A stretch of DNA of 64,000 nt from an uncultured Muribaculaceae bacterium (GTDB taxonomy: Bacteria > Bacteroidota > Bacteroidia > Bacteroidales > Muribaculaceae). Positions 1 to 8,825 of the stretch are shown in pieces. The notes below the pieces were generated by a model. It was not told the origin of the DNA. It did no database searches and was given only the letters and a program-made list of their open reading frames with translations. Position numbers and translations under genes: made by a program. How positions within the stretch are numbered: position 1 is the stretch's first letter; each line of letters begins with the position of its first letter. The stretch is from contig CAJTQV010000015.1 in NCBI GenBank assembly GCA_910578385.1, positions 16,412 through 80,411 on the forward strand, read 5' to 3'.

Positions 1-148
1 CATTGCAGAGCAACGCTATGAGCAATGAGTCAACGAGATGTTTCTGGCCAACAATCCGGCGGTCCATACCGGTGCGGATCATTGATACGAAATTGCTTTT
101 CGAAGCGATCAGATCCTGTAATTCTCTGATATTAACTGTTTCGTCCAT
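1..148 (-). CDS. MoxR-family AAA ATPase, N-terminal fragment (cut by window edge)
   Basis: The minus strand from an ATG at 148 reads 49 codons to the window edge. The peptide has the helical N-terminus and the IVGQKHLVDSLLIALL motif that precedes the Walker A loop of MoxR ATPases. MoxR proteins are chaperone-like ATPases, often next to DUF58 and von Willebrand A genes involved in envelope stress or protein maturation. The Walker motifs lie outside the window, so activity cannot be judged. A CAAAATTA at 237-244 is a plausible leftward -7 box (TAATTTTG), but I see no -33 partner. The family call rests on the N-terminal motif only. Confidence 0.7.
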   Translation of the reverse strand, partial: MDETVNIRELQDLIASKSNFVSMIRTGMDRRIVGQKHLVDSLLIALLCN

Positions 149-173
149 AAGAATTATGATATGCAAATTGGAG

Positions 174-223
174 CGGGATGCCGGCTGCAGGCATGAATGA
201 AGGAACCGTCTGTCGGCATCCCG
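174..223. terminator. Hairpin with T-run in the moxR leader
   Basis: CGGGATGCCG (174-183) pairs perfectly with CGGCATCCCG (214-223), followed on the plus strand by A and six T. No plus-strand gene precedes it, so it is either a terminator for stray rightward transcription or a structured part of the moxR 5' leader. No thiamine THI-box is visible, so I do not call it a riboswitch. Confidence 0.45.
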
Positions 224-334
224 ATTTTTTCATATGCAAAATTAGCACTTTTAACTTAATTATGTTAACGTGCTCTGTTAAATAAAGTTTATATAAAATC
301 AGCTTTAACTCCTATAAAGTTAAAGAATATAAAC

Positions 335-1444
335 TCACTTCTCCACGTCGGTTGAATCAGCCTGCGGGACAGCATCATCTGCTGCACTTGAGGCCGGAGC
401 TGCAGAATTATCGGCAAAGGCATTCCAGCCCTGCGCACGGATAGGCAACTCGCCACCGTCACGTGTCACCATAGCGGCTCCGAGTTCCGGTTTGGTGACA
501 TAACCGATCATAGTCACACCCTTGAGCTTCTCAATCTTCTCGTTGTCGGCGAGCGGAACCGTAAAGAGCAATTCGTAGTCCTCGCCACCGTTCATAGCGG
601 CAGTTACAAGATTCATATTGAATTCCTCTGCCATGACAGCGGTCTGGTAGTCAATCGGAATGCGGTCTTCGTAGACACGGCAGCCTACGTCGGAACTTTT
701 GCAGATATGGAGAAGCTCTGAGCTCAGACCGTCACTCACATCCATCATCGATGTCGGCTTGATGCCATTCTCAGCGAGCATCTTCACAATATCCTTACGC
801 GCCTCAGGTTTCAGCTGGCGTTCGAGTATGTATTCCTTACCGCTGAAATCGGGCTGGAAGCCCGGCTCCGCTCCTGCGGCCACACGGTTTTCTCTCTCAA
901 GCAGCTGAAGTCCCATGTATGCCGCGCCGAGGTCACCGCTCACGCATATGAGGTCTGTAGGCTTGGCACCGCTACGGTACACAATATCCTCTTTCGCAGC
1001 CTCGCCGAGACATGTTATGCTGATGACGAGACCGGTAACCGATGCAGAGGTATCTCCACCGACAAGATCCACACCATAGACCTCACATGCGAGCCGGATG
1101 CCCGCATAAAGTTCCTCAATATGCTCGACTGTGAAGCGGCTTGACACACCGAGGCTGACCGTAATCTGCTTCGGCGTACCGTTCATGGCATAAATGTCGC
1201 TGAAATTGACAACGGCAGCCTTATAGCCGAGATGTTTCAGGGGAACATAACGAAGGTCAAAATGGATACCTTCGAGAAGAAGGTCGGTTGTGACAAGAGC
1301 TTCCTTGTCGCCGAAACCGAGAACGGCGGCATCGTCACCTATGCCCTTGTGCGATGATTCATTTTTCAATGGGAAGTCGCGTGTGAGACGGTCGATAAGT
1401 CCGAACTCGCCCAATGTCGATATTTCTGTCTGTTTGTTTTCCAT
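335..1444 (-). CDS. thiL: Thiamine-monophosphate kinase
   Basis: ThiL phosphorylates thiamine monophosphate to thiamine diphosphate, the last step of cofactor synthesis, in the cytoplasm. From the ATG at 1444 the protein has 369 residues. It shows the family's metal/ATP motif GDDAAV (about 36-41), TTDLLLEGIHF just after, LVGGDTSAS in the middle and DVSDGLSSELLHI later, as in the PurM/ThiL fold. An in-frame extension to 1468 lacks conserved sequence, so I prefer 1444. The last ~25 residues are an Ala/Ser/Asp-rich tail not needed for the fold. It lies downstream of the purine nucleoside phosphorylase with a strong hairpin between them, so it may be transcribed partly apart from that operon. Confidence 0.93.
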   Translation of the reverse strand: MENKQTEISTLGEFGLIDRLTRDFPLKNESSHKGIGDDAAVLGFGDKEALVTTDLLLEGIHFDLRYVPLKHLGYKAAVVNFSDIYAMNGTPKQITVSLGVSSRFTVEHIEELYAGIRLACEVYGVDLVGGDTSASVTGLVISITCLGEAAKEDIVYRSGAKPTDLICVSGDLGAAYMGLQLLERENRVAAGAEPGFQPDFSGKEYILERQLKPEARKDIVKMLAENGIKPTSMMDVSDGLSSELLHICKSSDVGCRVYEDRIPIDYQTAVMAEEFNMNLVTAAMNGGEDYELLFTVPLADNEKIEKLKGVTMIGYVTKPELGAAMVTRDGGELPIRAQGWNAFADNSAAPASSAADDAVPQADSTDVEK

Positions 1445-1488
1445 ATGCGTAAGCCCTGTCCAGAGCAATTAAGTCTATATAAAACCAT

Positions 1489-1527
1489 GGAGACGTAAAA
1501 CTTGGCTTTCTGAAATTTTACGTCTCC
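1489..1527 (-). terminator. 12-bp perfect hairpin between PNP and thiL
   Basis: GGAGACGTAAAA (1489-1500) and TTTTACGTCTCC (1516-1527) form a perfect 12-bp stem with a 15-nt loop, just past the PNP stop and before the thiL start. Read leftward the stem is followed by a short T-rich stretch (TGGTTTTAT). A partial terminator or RNA-processing stem is likely. Confidence 0.55.
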
Positions 1528-1547
1528 ACCGGCTATTTCCGAAATAT

Positions 1548-2372
1548 TTAAATCCTCTCAAGCATCTGCTTGATGATGTGCGTCATGACGGGCTGAGCCT
1601 TGATTGCTGCTTTCTGCACCTCCTCGTGTGTCGGCACTTCCTTGATATCCTTGCCGCCGAGGTCAGTGATTACCGAAACGCCGAATACCCTCATTCCGGC
1701 ATGGTTGGCGACAATCACCTCCGGCACAGTCGACATGCCGACAGCATCGCCTCCGATCACACGGAAGTATTCATATTCGGCCGGAGTCTCGAAAGTCGGG
1801 CCGGGTGTACCCACATACACGCCATGCATAAGACGGATGTTGTCTTCTCGTGCAATATCGTCAGCCATGTTAACCAACGCGTTGCAATATGCCTCGGTCA
1901 TCGCCGGGAAGCGGGGGCCGAGTTCGTCGTAGTTCTTACCACGGAGCGGATTCTCGGGGAAGAGGTTGATATGGTCAGTGATGATCATGACATCGCCGAC
2001 ACGGAATTCCTTGTTCATACCGCCGGCGGCGTTGCTGACGAAGAGAGTCTCTACACCGAGTTCACGCATGACGCGGACAGGGAAAGTGACCTGCTTCATG
2101 TCATAACCCTCGTAGTAGTGGAACCTGCCCTGCATGGCCATGATGTACTTGCCACCGAGATTACCGAAAATGAGTTTTCCGGAATGGCCTTCCACTGTAG
2201 ATACGGGGAAATTGGGGATAGTATGATAGTCGAGCTCCGCCTTGATCTCAATATGGTTCACGAGCTCGCCGAGACCTGTACCGAGAATCACGGCTATCTG
2301 AGGAAGCTCACCGACTTTTTCCTTGATGAAAGCTGCGGTCTCCCTGATTGTTTCCAAATAAGTCTTTTCCAT
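1548..2372 (-). CDS. Purine nucleoside phosphorylase (trimeric type)
   Basis: This enzyme cleaves inosine and guanosine with phosphate to the base and ribose-1-phosphate in purine salvage. From ATG 2372 it has 274 residues, normal for the trimeric class. Visible motifs are ILGTGLGEL near the N-terminus (phosphate loop), EGHSGKLIFG, SNAAGGMN, VGTPGPTFETPAE and GMSTVPEVIVANH. The longer reading to 2414 adds a poorly conserved stretch. It follows lpxK by about 106 bp in the same direction and ends at a strong hairpin. Members are named punA or deoD in different genomes, so I leave the symbol blank. Confidence 0.92.
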   Translation of the reverse strand: MEKTYLETIRETAAFIKEKVGELPQIAVILGTGLGELVNHIEIKAELDYHTIPNFPVSTVEGHSGKLIFGNLGGKYIMAMQGRFHYYEGYDMKQVTFPVRVMRELGVETLFVSNAAGGMNKEFRVGDVMIITDHINLFPENPLRGKNYDELGPRFPAMTEAYCNALVNMADDIAREDNIRLMHGVYVGTPGPTFETPAEYEYFRVIGGDAVGMSTVPEVIVANHAGMRVFGVSVITDLGGKDIKEVPTHEEVQKAAIKAQPVMTHIIKQMLERI

Positions 2373-2478
2373 TAGTCTTTGATTTTGGGTTTTGAAGGTT
2401 GAAGGTGCATTCAAGCTGCACCATCAACTATATTTCTTAACGTTACCTTATGCCTGAGTGTTGGGCTGATAAAGATAT

Positions 2479-3567
2479 TTAACTTTTACCTACGGCATCG
2501 ACGAGATCTCCAATGAAATCGTTGCCATCAAGACCCGGTATCAGCCTGACTGAAATCGGCATATAATATGTGGTCTGCTTCAGCACCGGCGGGAAATAGG
2601 GATTATACGCCAGTCTCACAGCATCCTTTTCTGTTGTGATTATTATCTTTCTCTCTCCACGCAAACCGAGGAATTTATCCTTGAGCTGTTCAAGGTCCGC
2701 ACGCGAATAATCATGATGATCCGGATAATGGCATACCACCACCTTGAACGGATATGATTTGAAGTAACGCACGAAACCACGCGGATTGGCAATACCGGTG
2801 ACAAGCATCACAGTGTCGCGGGCCGTAAGCGCGCCAAGATCCACATGATATGGTCTGTCATCGGGAAAGACGGGCGTGAGCTCACCATACTTGTAATTGG
2901 AGAAATACAATTTCTGGTAGGGCATCAGCTCAAGTTTTTTCGATATGAGCCTGTATGAAAGCGGCGACAACCCGGACGGACATTTTGTCACAACCACCAT
3001 GTCGGCACGGTTGCGCTGATGCGCGGATTCACGCAGGCGACCCATCGGCAACAGGGAATCGTCATATATCGGCCGGTTGTAATCCATAAGAAGGATGTTC
3101 ACCTTCGGCTTGACATACCGGTGCTGAAAGGCATCATCAAGCAATATGAGCTGCGTTTCCGGAAACTGCCGCATCAACTCCTTGATACCCCTGCGGCGAC
3201 TCTCGCACACAGCCACCTTTATCCGCGAGCCATGTTTGAGGTAAATCTGTAAAGGCTCGTCACCGATGCTGTCGGGGGTGCTGTTGGAATTGGCAAGAAT
3301 GAATCCCCTTGTCTTCCTTTTGTAGCCACGGCTCAGCACAGCGATATTGAAGGTGGACGACAACATACCAGCCACATATTCCACATGTGGTGTCTTGCCG
3401 GTGCCACCGACAGTTATGTTGCCTATGCTGACCACCGGGACATCAAATTCCTCGGTCGGGAAGACCTTGTGATCGAAAAGCCAGTTGCGCACATCAGTAA
3501 CCCCTCCGTAGATCCAGGAGAGCGGCCTGAGCACGTATGGCAATATTTTATGTAAAGGGCTATTCAT
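2479..3567 (-). CDS. lpxK: Tetraacyldisaccharide 4'-kinase
   Basis: LpxK phosphorylates the 4' position of the lipid A disaccharide precursor at the inner face of the inner membrane. The 362-residue protein has an N-terminal amphipathic or membrane helix, the P-loop TVGGTGKT at 52-59 preceded by VPVVSIGN, the LDDAFQHR motif characteristic of LpxK, and a C-terminal VVCHYPDHHDYS segment. It sits 34 bp downstream of sppA in the same transcription unit. With kdsA and kdsB elsewhere in the window it points to a Gram-negative lipopolysaccharide-type outer membrane. Confidence 0.95.
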   Translation of the reverse strand: MNSPLHKILPYVLRPLSWIYGGVTDVRNWLFDHKVFPTEEFDVPVVSIGNITVGGTGKTPHVEYVAGMLSSTFNIAVLSRGYKRKTRGFILANSNSTPDSIGDEPLQIYLKHGSRIKVAVCESRRRGIKELMRQFPETQLILLDDAFQHRYVKPKVNILLMDYNRPIYDDSLLPMGRLRESAHQRNRADMVVVTKCPSGLSPLSYRLISKKLELMPYQKLYFSNYKYGELTPVFPDDRPYHVDLGALTARDTVMLVTGIANPRGFVRYFKSYPFKVVVCHYPDHHDYSRADLEQLKDKFLGLRGERKIIITTEKDAVRLAYNPYFPPVLKQTTYYMPISVRLIPGLDGNDFIGDLVDAVGKS

Positions 3568-3601
3568 TCAGCAACTAAATTATTCGGTTAATACGGTCGC
3601 G

Positions 3602-5401
3602 CTACATCTGGATACGGAATTCCGGCATTCGCGCCTGGACAGGCTTGCGTCCCAGGATTCTCCGCAGCAGATATGTACGCAGGAACTCCTCATCGCGGGC
3701 ATCGACGGCCTGCTTCAACTCTCCCATTGTAGTGGAACTGAGCTGAATCATATTCCATATCGATGGGGACACCTCAGGATAAGCGGCGACATCGTAACTG
3801 TCACCCAATCCTGCTTTCGATGCTGTCCAGTCTATGGCGTTGCGGAGATAAGCCAGAGAATCCACGAGCCCGATGCGGCGCGCTGTCGATGCTGACCACA
3901 CACGGCCTTCAGCAATGCGGAGTACATCAGCCTTCTTCATCCTGCGGCCTTTGGCCACACGCGAGGTAAAATCATCGTATCCCCGGTCAACATACTTCTG
4001 CATCACCGCAAGCTGGGTATCGTCCAAAGGCTTGAAACCATTCGGGAAAGCTGCGCCCGGATTGGTGCTGACGGTTGCGACGTTGACCCCGAGTTTGTCA
4101 AGTGTGCCCTTGAAGTTGGGGAGCAATCCGAAAATACCGATTGAACCGGTTATTGTAAGAGGATCCGCGAAAATCTTGTCGGCATTGGCCGAAATCCAGT
4201 AACCACCCGATGCCGCGTAGTCTCCCATAGAAACAGCAAGCGGCTTACCCTTCGACTGGAAATAATCGAGAGCCTCACCTATCTGGGTACTTCCATATAC
4301 GGATCCTCCGGGAGAGTTGACTCTCAGCACAAGACCCTTGACATTATCGTCGTCGGCAAGCTTGACAATGACCGGCACAAGATCCTCATAATTAATCTGG
4401 TTCTTGTTGCCATCGGCAATCTCACCACTCGCGTAGAGAACTGCAATCTGCTTTTTTGAGCCGTATGCGTCGGCCCACGGACTTTGTGAAACGAGTGTGC
4501 GGGGGCTGACAAAATTGAGTTTGTCTACCTCGCGTCCGGAAATTTCGGCAAGACGGCTGTTGTACTGACGTTCGTACATCAGAGAGTCAACAAGCCCCGC
4601 CTTGACAGCTTTGTCGGCCTTGGCAAAGGAGATATAGTCAACACTTACGAGTGAGTCTACCGACGCCGCAGTCACACCCTTGCGCGCCGATGCTATTTCG
4701 GAACGTATATACCCCCACATGCTTCCGAGAAGAGTATCCATCTGGGCACGCGCAGGTTCACTCATGTTATCGAGAATGTAGGGTTCTACGGCCGATTTAT
4801 ATGTACCGACCTTCACAACCTGAAACTGAACGCCAAGTTTGTCAAGAAGTCCCTTGTAATACATGCTCGATGATGAAAGTCCCTGAAGTCCCATCTCACC
4901 GGCAGGATTCATATAAATCTTGTCAGCAACCGAGGCCACGAAATAACAGCCTTGGGAGAATGAACCGGCATAGGCAAGAATCTTCTTCTTACCGTCGGTT
5001 GTCTTGCGGAACTCAAGCAGCTCATGACGGATTGCATCGAGAGTAGCGGGACCGGCAGAGAGCGCGCCACATTTCAGACTGATCGCCACGATGTTGTCAT
5101 TCACGGCAGCCTCGCGTATGGCCTGGACAATGACATCGAGTGTCTGTGGTGCCTGGAGATTTCCCTGCACCAATAACATGATGTCGGGCTCGGCGGCACT
5201 TTCTCTTTCGTCGATTGTACCGCTGAGGTCAATGACAAGTATGCTGCGCTTTTTGACCTGCTCAGTCTGCGTAGCCTTTGACAGAGCCATATTTCCGGCA
5301 AGCCCTATCACAAGAAGAAAGGCCGACACAAGAAACAGAGCCAGTGCGATCCATGCTCCCACAAATGAGGAGAGCATGTTTAGAAAGAATTTTTTGAGCA
5401 T
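3602..5401 (-). CDS. sppA: Signal peptide peptidase SppA, 67K type
   Basis: SppA is a membrane-anchored serine/lysine protease that degrades cleaved signal peptides. The 599-residue protein has an N-terminal transmembrane helix (about 12-38) and two tandem S49 domains, the long 67K architecture. The general-base Lys is in VVKVGTYKSAVEPY in the first half, and the nucleophile Ser lies in YAASGGYWISANADKI in the second half, as in E. coli SppA. It begins 18 bp after glmM stops and runs into lpxK, so the three genes are probably co-transcribed. Confidence 0.94.
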   Translation of the reverse strand: MLKKFFLNMLSSFVGAWIALALFLVSAFLLVIGLAGNMALSKATQTEQVKKRSILVIDLSGTIDERESAAEPDIMLLVQGNLQAPQTLDVIVQAIREAAVNDNIVAISLKCGALSAGPATLDAIRHELLEFRKTTDGKKKILAYAGSFSQGCYFVASVADKIYMNPAGEMGLQGLSSSSMYYKGLLDKLGVQFQVVKVGTYKSAVEPYILDNMSEPARAQMDTLLGSMWGYIRSEIASARKGVTAASVDSLVSVDYISFAKADKAVKAGLVDSLMYERQYNSRLAEISGREVDKLNFVSPRTLVSQSPWADAYGSKKQIAVLYASGEIADGNKNQINYEDLVPVIVKLADDDNVKGLVLRVNSPGGSVYGSTQIGEALDYFQSKGKPLAVSMGDYAASGGYWISANADKIFADPLTITGSIGIFGLLPNFKGTLDKLGVNVATVSTNPGAAFPNGFKPLDDTQLAVMQKYVDRGYDDFTSRVAKGRRMKKADVLRIAEGRVWSASTARRIGLVDSLAYLRNAIDWTASKAGLGDSYDVAAYPEVSPSIWNMIQLSSTTMGELKQAVDARDEEFLRTYLLRRILGRKPVQARMPEFRIQM

Positions 5402-5419
5402 ACCTGTATCCTTAAAGAA

Positions 5420-6805
5420 TTACTTGATTGATTCGATTACAGAAATCATGTCACGGCCGAGGCTGTCGGCTTTATCCATGGTCTCAGCCTCGCTGTAGAT
5501 GCGGATGATGGGTTCGGTGTTGGATTTTCTGAGGTGAACCCAGCAGTCTGGGAAATCGATCTTCACACCATCAATGTCGGTAACTTTCTGGTCAGCATAT
5601 TTTTTCTTGACGGCCTCAAGAATAGCATCAACATCGATGTCGGGTGTGAGTTCGATCTTGTTTTTAGCTATAGCATACTGCGGAAGTCCCGCCTTGATCT
5701 CCGACACCTTCTTTCCTGATTTAGCCATCAGCGTAAGGAAGAGGGCCACACCTACGAGAGCGTCACGGCCATAGTGGATTTCGGGATATATGATTCCGCC
5801 ATTGCCTTCGCCGCCGATAACGGCACCGACCTCTTTCATTTTTGTGACTACGTTCACCTCACCGACAGCGGCTGCTGAATATGTGCACCCGTGCTTCTCG
5901 GTCACATCTCTCAGTCCGCGAGATGAGCTGAGATTCGACACGGTCGCACCCGGAGTGTGCGCGAGCACGTAGTCTGCCACAGCCACAAGAGTGTTTTCCT
6001 CGACAAACATCTCACCGTTTTCCATTACGATTGCCAGACGGTCAACGTCCGGGTCAACCACAAAGCCTACATCGGCCGTAGAGTCACGCATGACACCGGC
6101 AATCTGAGTGAGATTCTGCGGTATCGGTTCGGGAGTATGGGCGAAGTGACCTGTGGCCTCGCAGTTCAGTTCGATGATGTTCCTGACACCGAGAGCACGC
6201 AGGAGCTGCGGAATGACAACTCCGCCGATCGAGTTGACAGCATCGACGGCCACAGTGAAATCAGCTTTGCGTATTGCCTCGACATCTACAAGGGGAAGAT
6301 TCTTCACCGCGTCGACATGATGAAGGATATAAGCGTCGTTCACATACTCCTTGCCAAGTTCCATAACACCGGCAAACTCATAGTCTCCCTCGTCAGCGAT
6401 TCTTATGACCTCCTTGCCTTCGGCATCGTTGAGGAACTCGCCGTGTGAGTTGAGAAGCTTCAAAGCATTCCACTGGATAGGGTTATGGCTCGCGGTGATG
6501 ATTATGCCTCCACATGCGTTTTCGGATGTAACAGCAAGTTCAGTAGTGGGAGTGGTAGCCATGCCGATATTGATGACATCGAAGCCCATTGAAAGAAGAG
6601 TTCCTACAACCAGATGGCTTACCATCGGGCCAGATATACGGGCATCGCGGCCAACCACAATCGAATTTGACTGACCCTTATATGACTTTCTGATAAAAGC
6701 TGCGTATGCGGCTGTGAATTTCACTACATCGACTCCGCTGAGTCCTTCGCCGACCGGGCCACCGATGGTGCCGCGGATGCCTGAGATAGATTTAATCAGA
6801 GACAT
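5420..6805 (-). CDS. glmM: Phosphoglucosamine mutase
   Basis: GlmM converts glucosamine-6-phosphate to glucosamine-1-phosphate for UDP-GlcNAc, feeding peptidoglycan and lipid A. From ATG 6805 it has 461 residues. The phosphoserine loop TASHNPIQWNALKLL places the catalytic Ser near 106; the metal loop DPDVDRLAI and sugar-binding GEGNGGIIYPEIHYGRD follow, and RKSNTEPIIRIYSEA is the C-terminal phosphate-binding motif. A TTG at 6811 could extend it by two residues and would overlap the upstream stop. Phosphoglucomutase/phosphomannomutase activity is possible in this superfamily, but the cell-wall neighbours favour GlmM. Confidence 0.88.
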   Translation of the reverse strand: MSLIKSISGIRGTIGGPVGEGLSGVDVVKFTAAYAAFIRKSYKGQSNSIVVGRDARISGPMVSHLVVGTLLSMGFDVINIGMATTPTTELAVTSENACGGIIITASHNPIQWNALKLLNSHGEFLNDAEGKEVIRIADEGDYEFAGVMELGKEYVNDAYILHHVDAVKNLPLVDVEAIRKADFTVAVDAVNSIGGVVIPQLLRALGVRNIIELNCEATGHFAHTPEPIPQNLTQIAGVMRDSTADVGFVVDPDVDRLAIVMENGEMFVEENTLVAVADYVLAHTPGATVSNLSSSRGLRDVTEKHGCTYSAAAVGEVNVVTKMKEVGAVIGGEGNGGIIYPEIHYGRDALVGVALFLTLMAKSGKKVSEIKAGLPQYAIAKNKIELTPDIDVDAILEAVKKKYADQKVTDIDGVKIDFPDCWVHLRKSNTEPIIRIYSEAETMDKADSLGRDMISVIESIK

Positions 6806-6807
6806 AA

Positions 6808-7410
6808 TCAATATTCTGCTTTAAAATATTTTAGATTCTTGAATAAGTAAGGTATGCACTCGCTTGTGTTCGAGGTGAAACCTTCTGTAGATTTTACGAC
6901 CAGATCGACCTCACAACCATATCCGAGGTAGTTGAGAGGAAGCTGGATGCCGGTACCATATTGCGTGGTCGATGGCAATATAGTGTTGCCGTAGACAAAG
7001 CTGGTGTTGCCGAAAGAGTTGTTCATGTTCTCAGAATTACCTGTGCCCGGCACGTCGATGGTATCATACTGATACATGGCGGTAACACTGTAGGCCATGA
7101 AACGGAAATAGACCGTCTCACCCTTCTTCGCACGGTTGTTCATATCACCCTGGTTCAGGACACGCATATAGACAGAGCCGTCGCTGTTCATTCTGTAGAA
7201 GGGAGCATTCTCTCCGACCTCAAATACAGAATCGGCGGGAACCTTTTCCTCGACACGCTGCTGACAGAGATACCAGTTGACGGCAGCCTTCTCGTCGCGA
7301 AGCATGTCGGAATAGCTTTTCCCCTCCTTGCACGATGAGGCAAGCAGAGCTACGGCACTGAAAATGGCCGTCAGCATCAACAGGGAGGTATATTTTGTTT
7401 TCTTATTCAT
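6808..7410 (-). CDS. DUF4827-type lipoprotein
   Basis: A 200-residue predicted lipoprotein: the hydrophobic N-terminus ends in LLASSC with lipobox Cys at 27. The rest (a KKGETVYFRF segment, a GTGIQLPLNYLGYGCEVDLVV segment, a C-terminal ...SECIPYLFKNLKYF) resembles the Bacteroidales DUF4827 family and vaguely an FKBP-type fold, but I cannot show peptidyl-prolyl isomerase residues. It abuts the glmM start and follows the DHH phosphoesterase, so it is likely made with envelope-precursor enzymes. Exact function unknown. Confidence 0.75.
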   Translation of the reverse strand: MNKKTKYTSLLMLTAIFSAVALLASSCKEGKSYSDMLRDEKAAVNWYLCQQRVEEKVPADSVFEVGENAPFYRMNSDGSVYMRVLNQGDMNNRAKKGETVYFRFMAYSVTAMYQYDTIDVPGTGNSENMNNSFGNTSFVYGNTILPSTTQYGTGIQLPLNYLGYGCEVDLVVKSTEGFTSNTSECIPYLFKNLKYFKAEY

Positions 7411-7446
7411 ATTCTGTTATATGTGAATGCATTCAAACTTTCAGGT

Positions 7447-8496
7447 TTATCGGAGTTCAAGTTTATCGAGTCGGGCCGGCAGATGCTTGTCATAGTCCTG
7501 CATATGCTCCAGGAATACTTCCCGGCACTGTTCGAGGGTGCCGTAGAATTCGCCGCCGGCAGCCATGAGATGACCGCCTCCATTGAAAAGATCCTTGCAG
7601 ATGTCGCACACCGGGAAATCGAACTTGCTCCGGGTCGAGACCTTTATGCAATCAGAATCCTCGCGCATGAACACACTGTAGACTATTCCCCTGATATTGA
7701 GCGGCATATTTACCAGTCCCTCGGTGTCACCTTTCTGATACTTGAATTGCTCCAGGTCTTCTTTCGAGAGGACTATCAGGGCACATCGCGAACGCTCGAA
7801 TATGGTAAGCCGCTCAAGCAGAGCGAAACTATTGAGTCGCAACGCATCGAACGACGTTGACTTCAAAGCCTCGTCAACGATACGCTTCTTGTCAACGCCC
7901 TTGTCGAGGAGCCGCATCATTATTTCATAAATCTCCGGATTGTTACAGTTTACCGTGAAATTCTGAGTATCGGTGATTATACCGGTCAGAAGACATGTGG
8001 CAGATTCAAGATTGACGGCACTGTAGAAACCGGCGGCCGCGATAACCCTGAAAGTCAGCTCGCAGGCCGATGACATCTCCGGATAAGAGAACATGACATT
8101 GCACTCAATGTCGGGCTCACGGTGATGGTCAATCAGAATCTTGTCGCACGCAGCTCCGGAAATAAGCGGTGCGAGATCACCCTGCCGTTTTGCAGTGTTG
8201 AAATCGCACATGATGATAAGACCTGCCTCGTTTACAAGCCGGCTGCAATAGGGGTCATACTGCGTATGGACCACAATCTCCTTTGCCCCGGGCAGAAATG
8301 ACAGAGAGCGCGGAATCCGGTCGGGAATCACGACGTTGACTTCCTTGCCGAGCGACTTCAGAAGATGATACAGACCCAGCGTGCTCCCGATGGCATCGCC
8401 GTCAGGACGCATATGGCAGGTGAGAACAATGCGCTCATGCTTATCAAGCAGTCGCTTGAACTCATTCACATCTTCCGAATTCAATATATTCTTCAT
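7447..8496 (-). CDS. DHH/DHHA1 phosphoesterase (NrnA-like)
   Basis: NrnA-like enzymes hydrolyse short oligoribonucleotides and/or pAp or cyclic-dinucleotide breakdown products with Mn2+. From ATG 8496 the protein has 349 residues. It shows the first metal motif HMRPDGDAIGS (28-38), a second Asp motif (MCDFN), the DHH triplet as ILIDHHREPD (about 122-131) and the C-terminal DHHA1 substrate loop GGGHLMAAGG. It is the first gene of the minus-strand run DHH - DUF4827 - glmM - sppA - lpxK - PNP - thiL. Which substrate it prefers cannot be decided from sequence. Confidence 0.88.
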   Translation of the reverse strand: MKNILNSEDVNEFKRLLDKHERIVLTCHMRPDGDAIGSTLGLYHLLKSLGKEVNVVIPDRIPRSLSFLPGAKEIVVHTQYDPYCSRLVNEAGLIIMCDFNTAKRQGDLAPLISGAACDKILIDHHREPDIECNVMFSYPEMSSACELTFRVIAAAGFYSAVNLESATCLLTGIITDTQNFTVNCNNPEIYEIMMRLLDKGVDKKRIVDEALKSTSFDALRLNSFALLERLTIFERSRCALIVLSKEDLEQFKYQKGDTEGLVNMPLNIRGIVYSVFMREDSDCIKVSTRSKFDFPVCDICKDLFNGGGHLMAAGGEFYGTLEQCREVFLEHMQDYDKHLPARLDKLELR

Positions 8497-8555
8497 TCTA
8501 TTTTGTTCAATTTGCAAATATAATAAATTCCGTGTAAAGAACAGGCATCGGCGCC

Positions 8556-8825
8556 CTACTTTTTTTCTTTATCGTCGGATTTACCTCCGCAACCGAGAAA
8601 ATCCGTTTTCTTGGAGCAATCGTCAGTCTGCGGACAATCGCCGCACGACACAGGCATCTTATCCTCCTGCTCGCGAAGTGTCTTCTTCTTGCAACTGTCG
8701 GCCAAGCCACAGCCGCAGCAGGGCGACGCGCCACCTTTCTTTTTACGGGCAAGATGATACACGGTCCATATAATTACCACAGCGAGAATTATGAACACTA
8801 TCACGTATTGTATTTTCTGAGTCAT
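8556..8825 (-). CDS. Small Cys-rich membrane protein (FeoB-associated-like)
   Basis: An 89-residue protein with one N-terminal transmembrane helix (about 7-26), a basic stop-transfer stretch (ARKKKGG) and a cytoplasmic tail with Cys clusters (CCGCG, SCGDCPQTDDC, GCGG). That layout resembles the FeoB-associated Cys-rich membrane family, but no feo gene is nearby, so an iron role is only a guess. It starts where topB ends (overlap of the stop and start regions), suggesting translation coupling with topB. Metal binding by the Cys groups is plausible. Confidence 0.6.
   Translation of the reverse strand: MTQKIQYVIVFIILAVVIIWTVYHLARKKKGGASPCCGCGLADSCKKKTLREQEDKMPVSCGDCPQTDDCSKKTDFLGCGGKSDDKEKK

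Noticed and set aside
174..223. Riboswitch near thiL
   Set aside because: The hairpin is downstream of thiL, and no TPP-type conserved sequence is seen.
1578..2375. 265-codon plus-strand ORF opposite the purine nucleoside phosphorylase
   Set aside because: It is a mirror of a well-conserved gene; its product has no family motifs.
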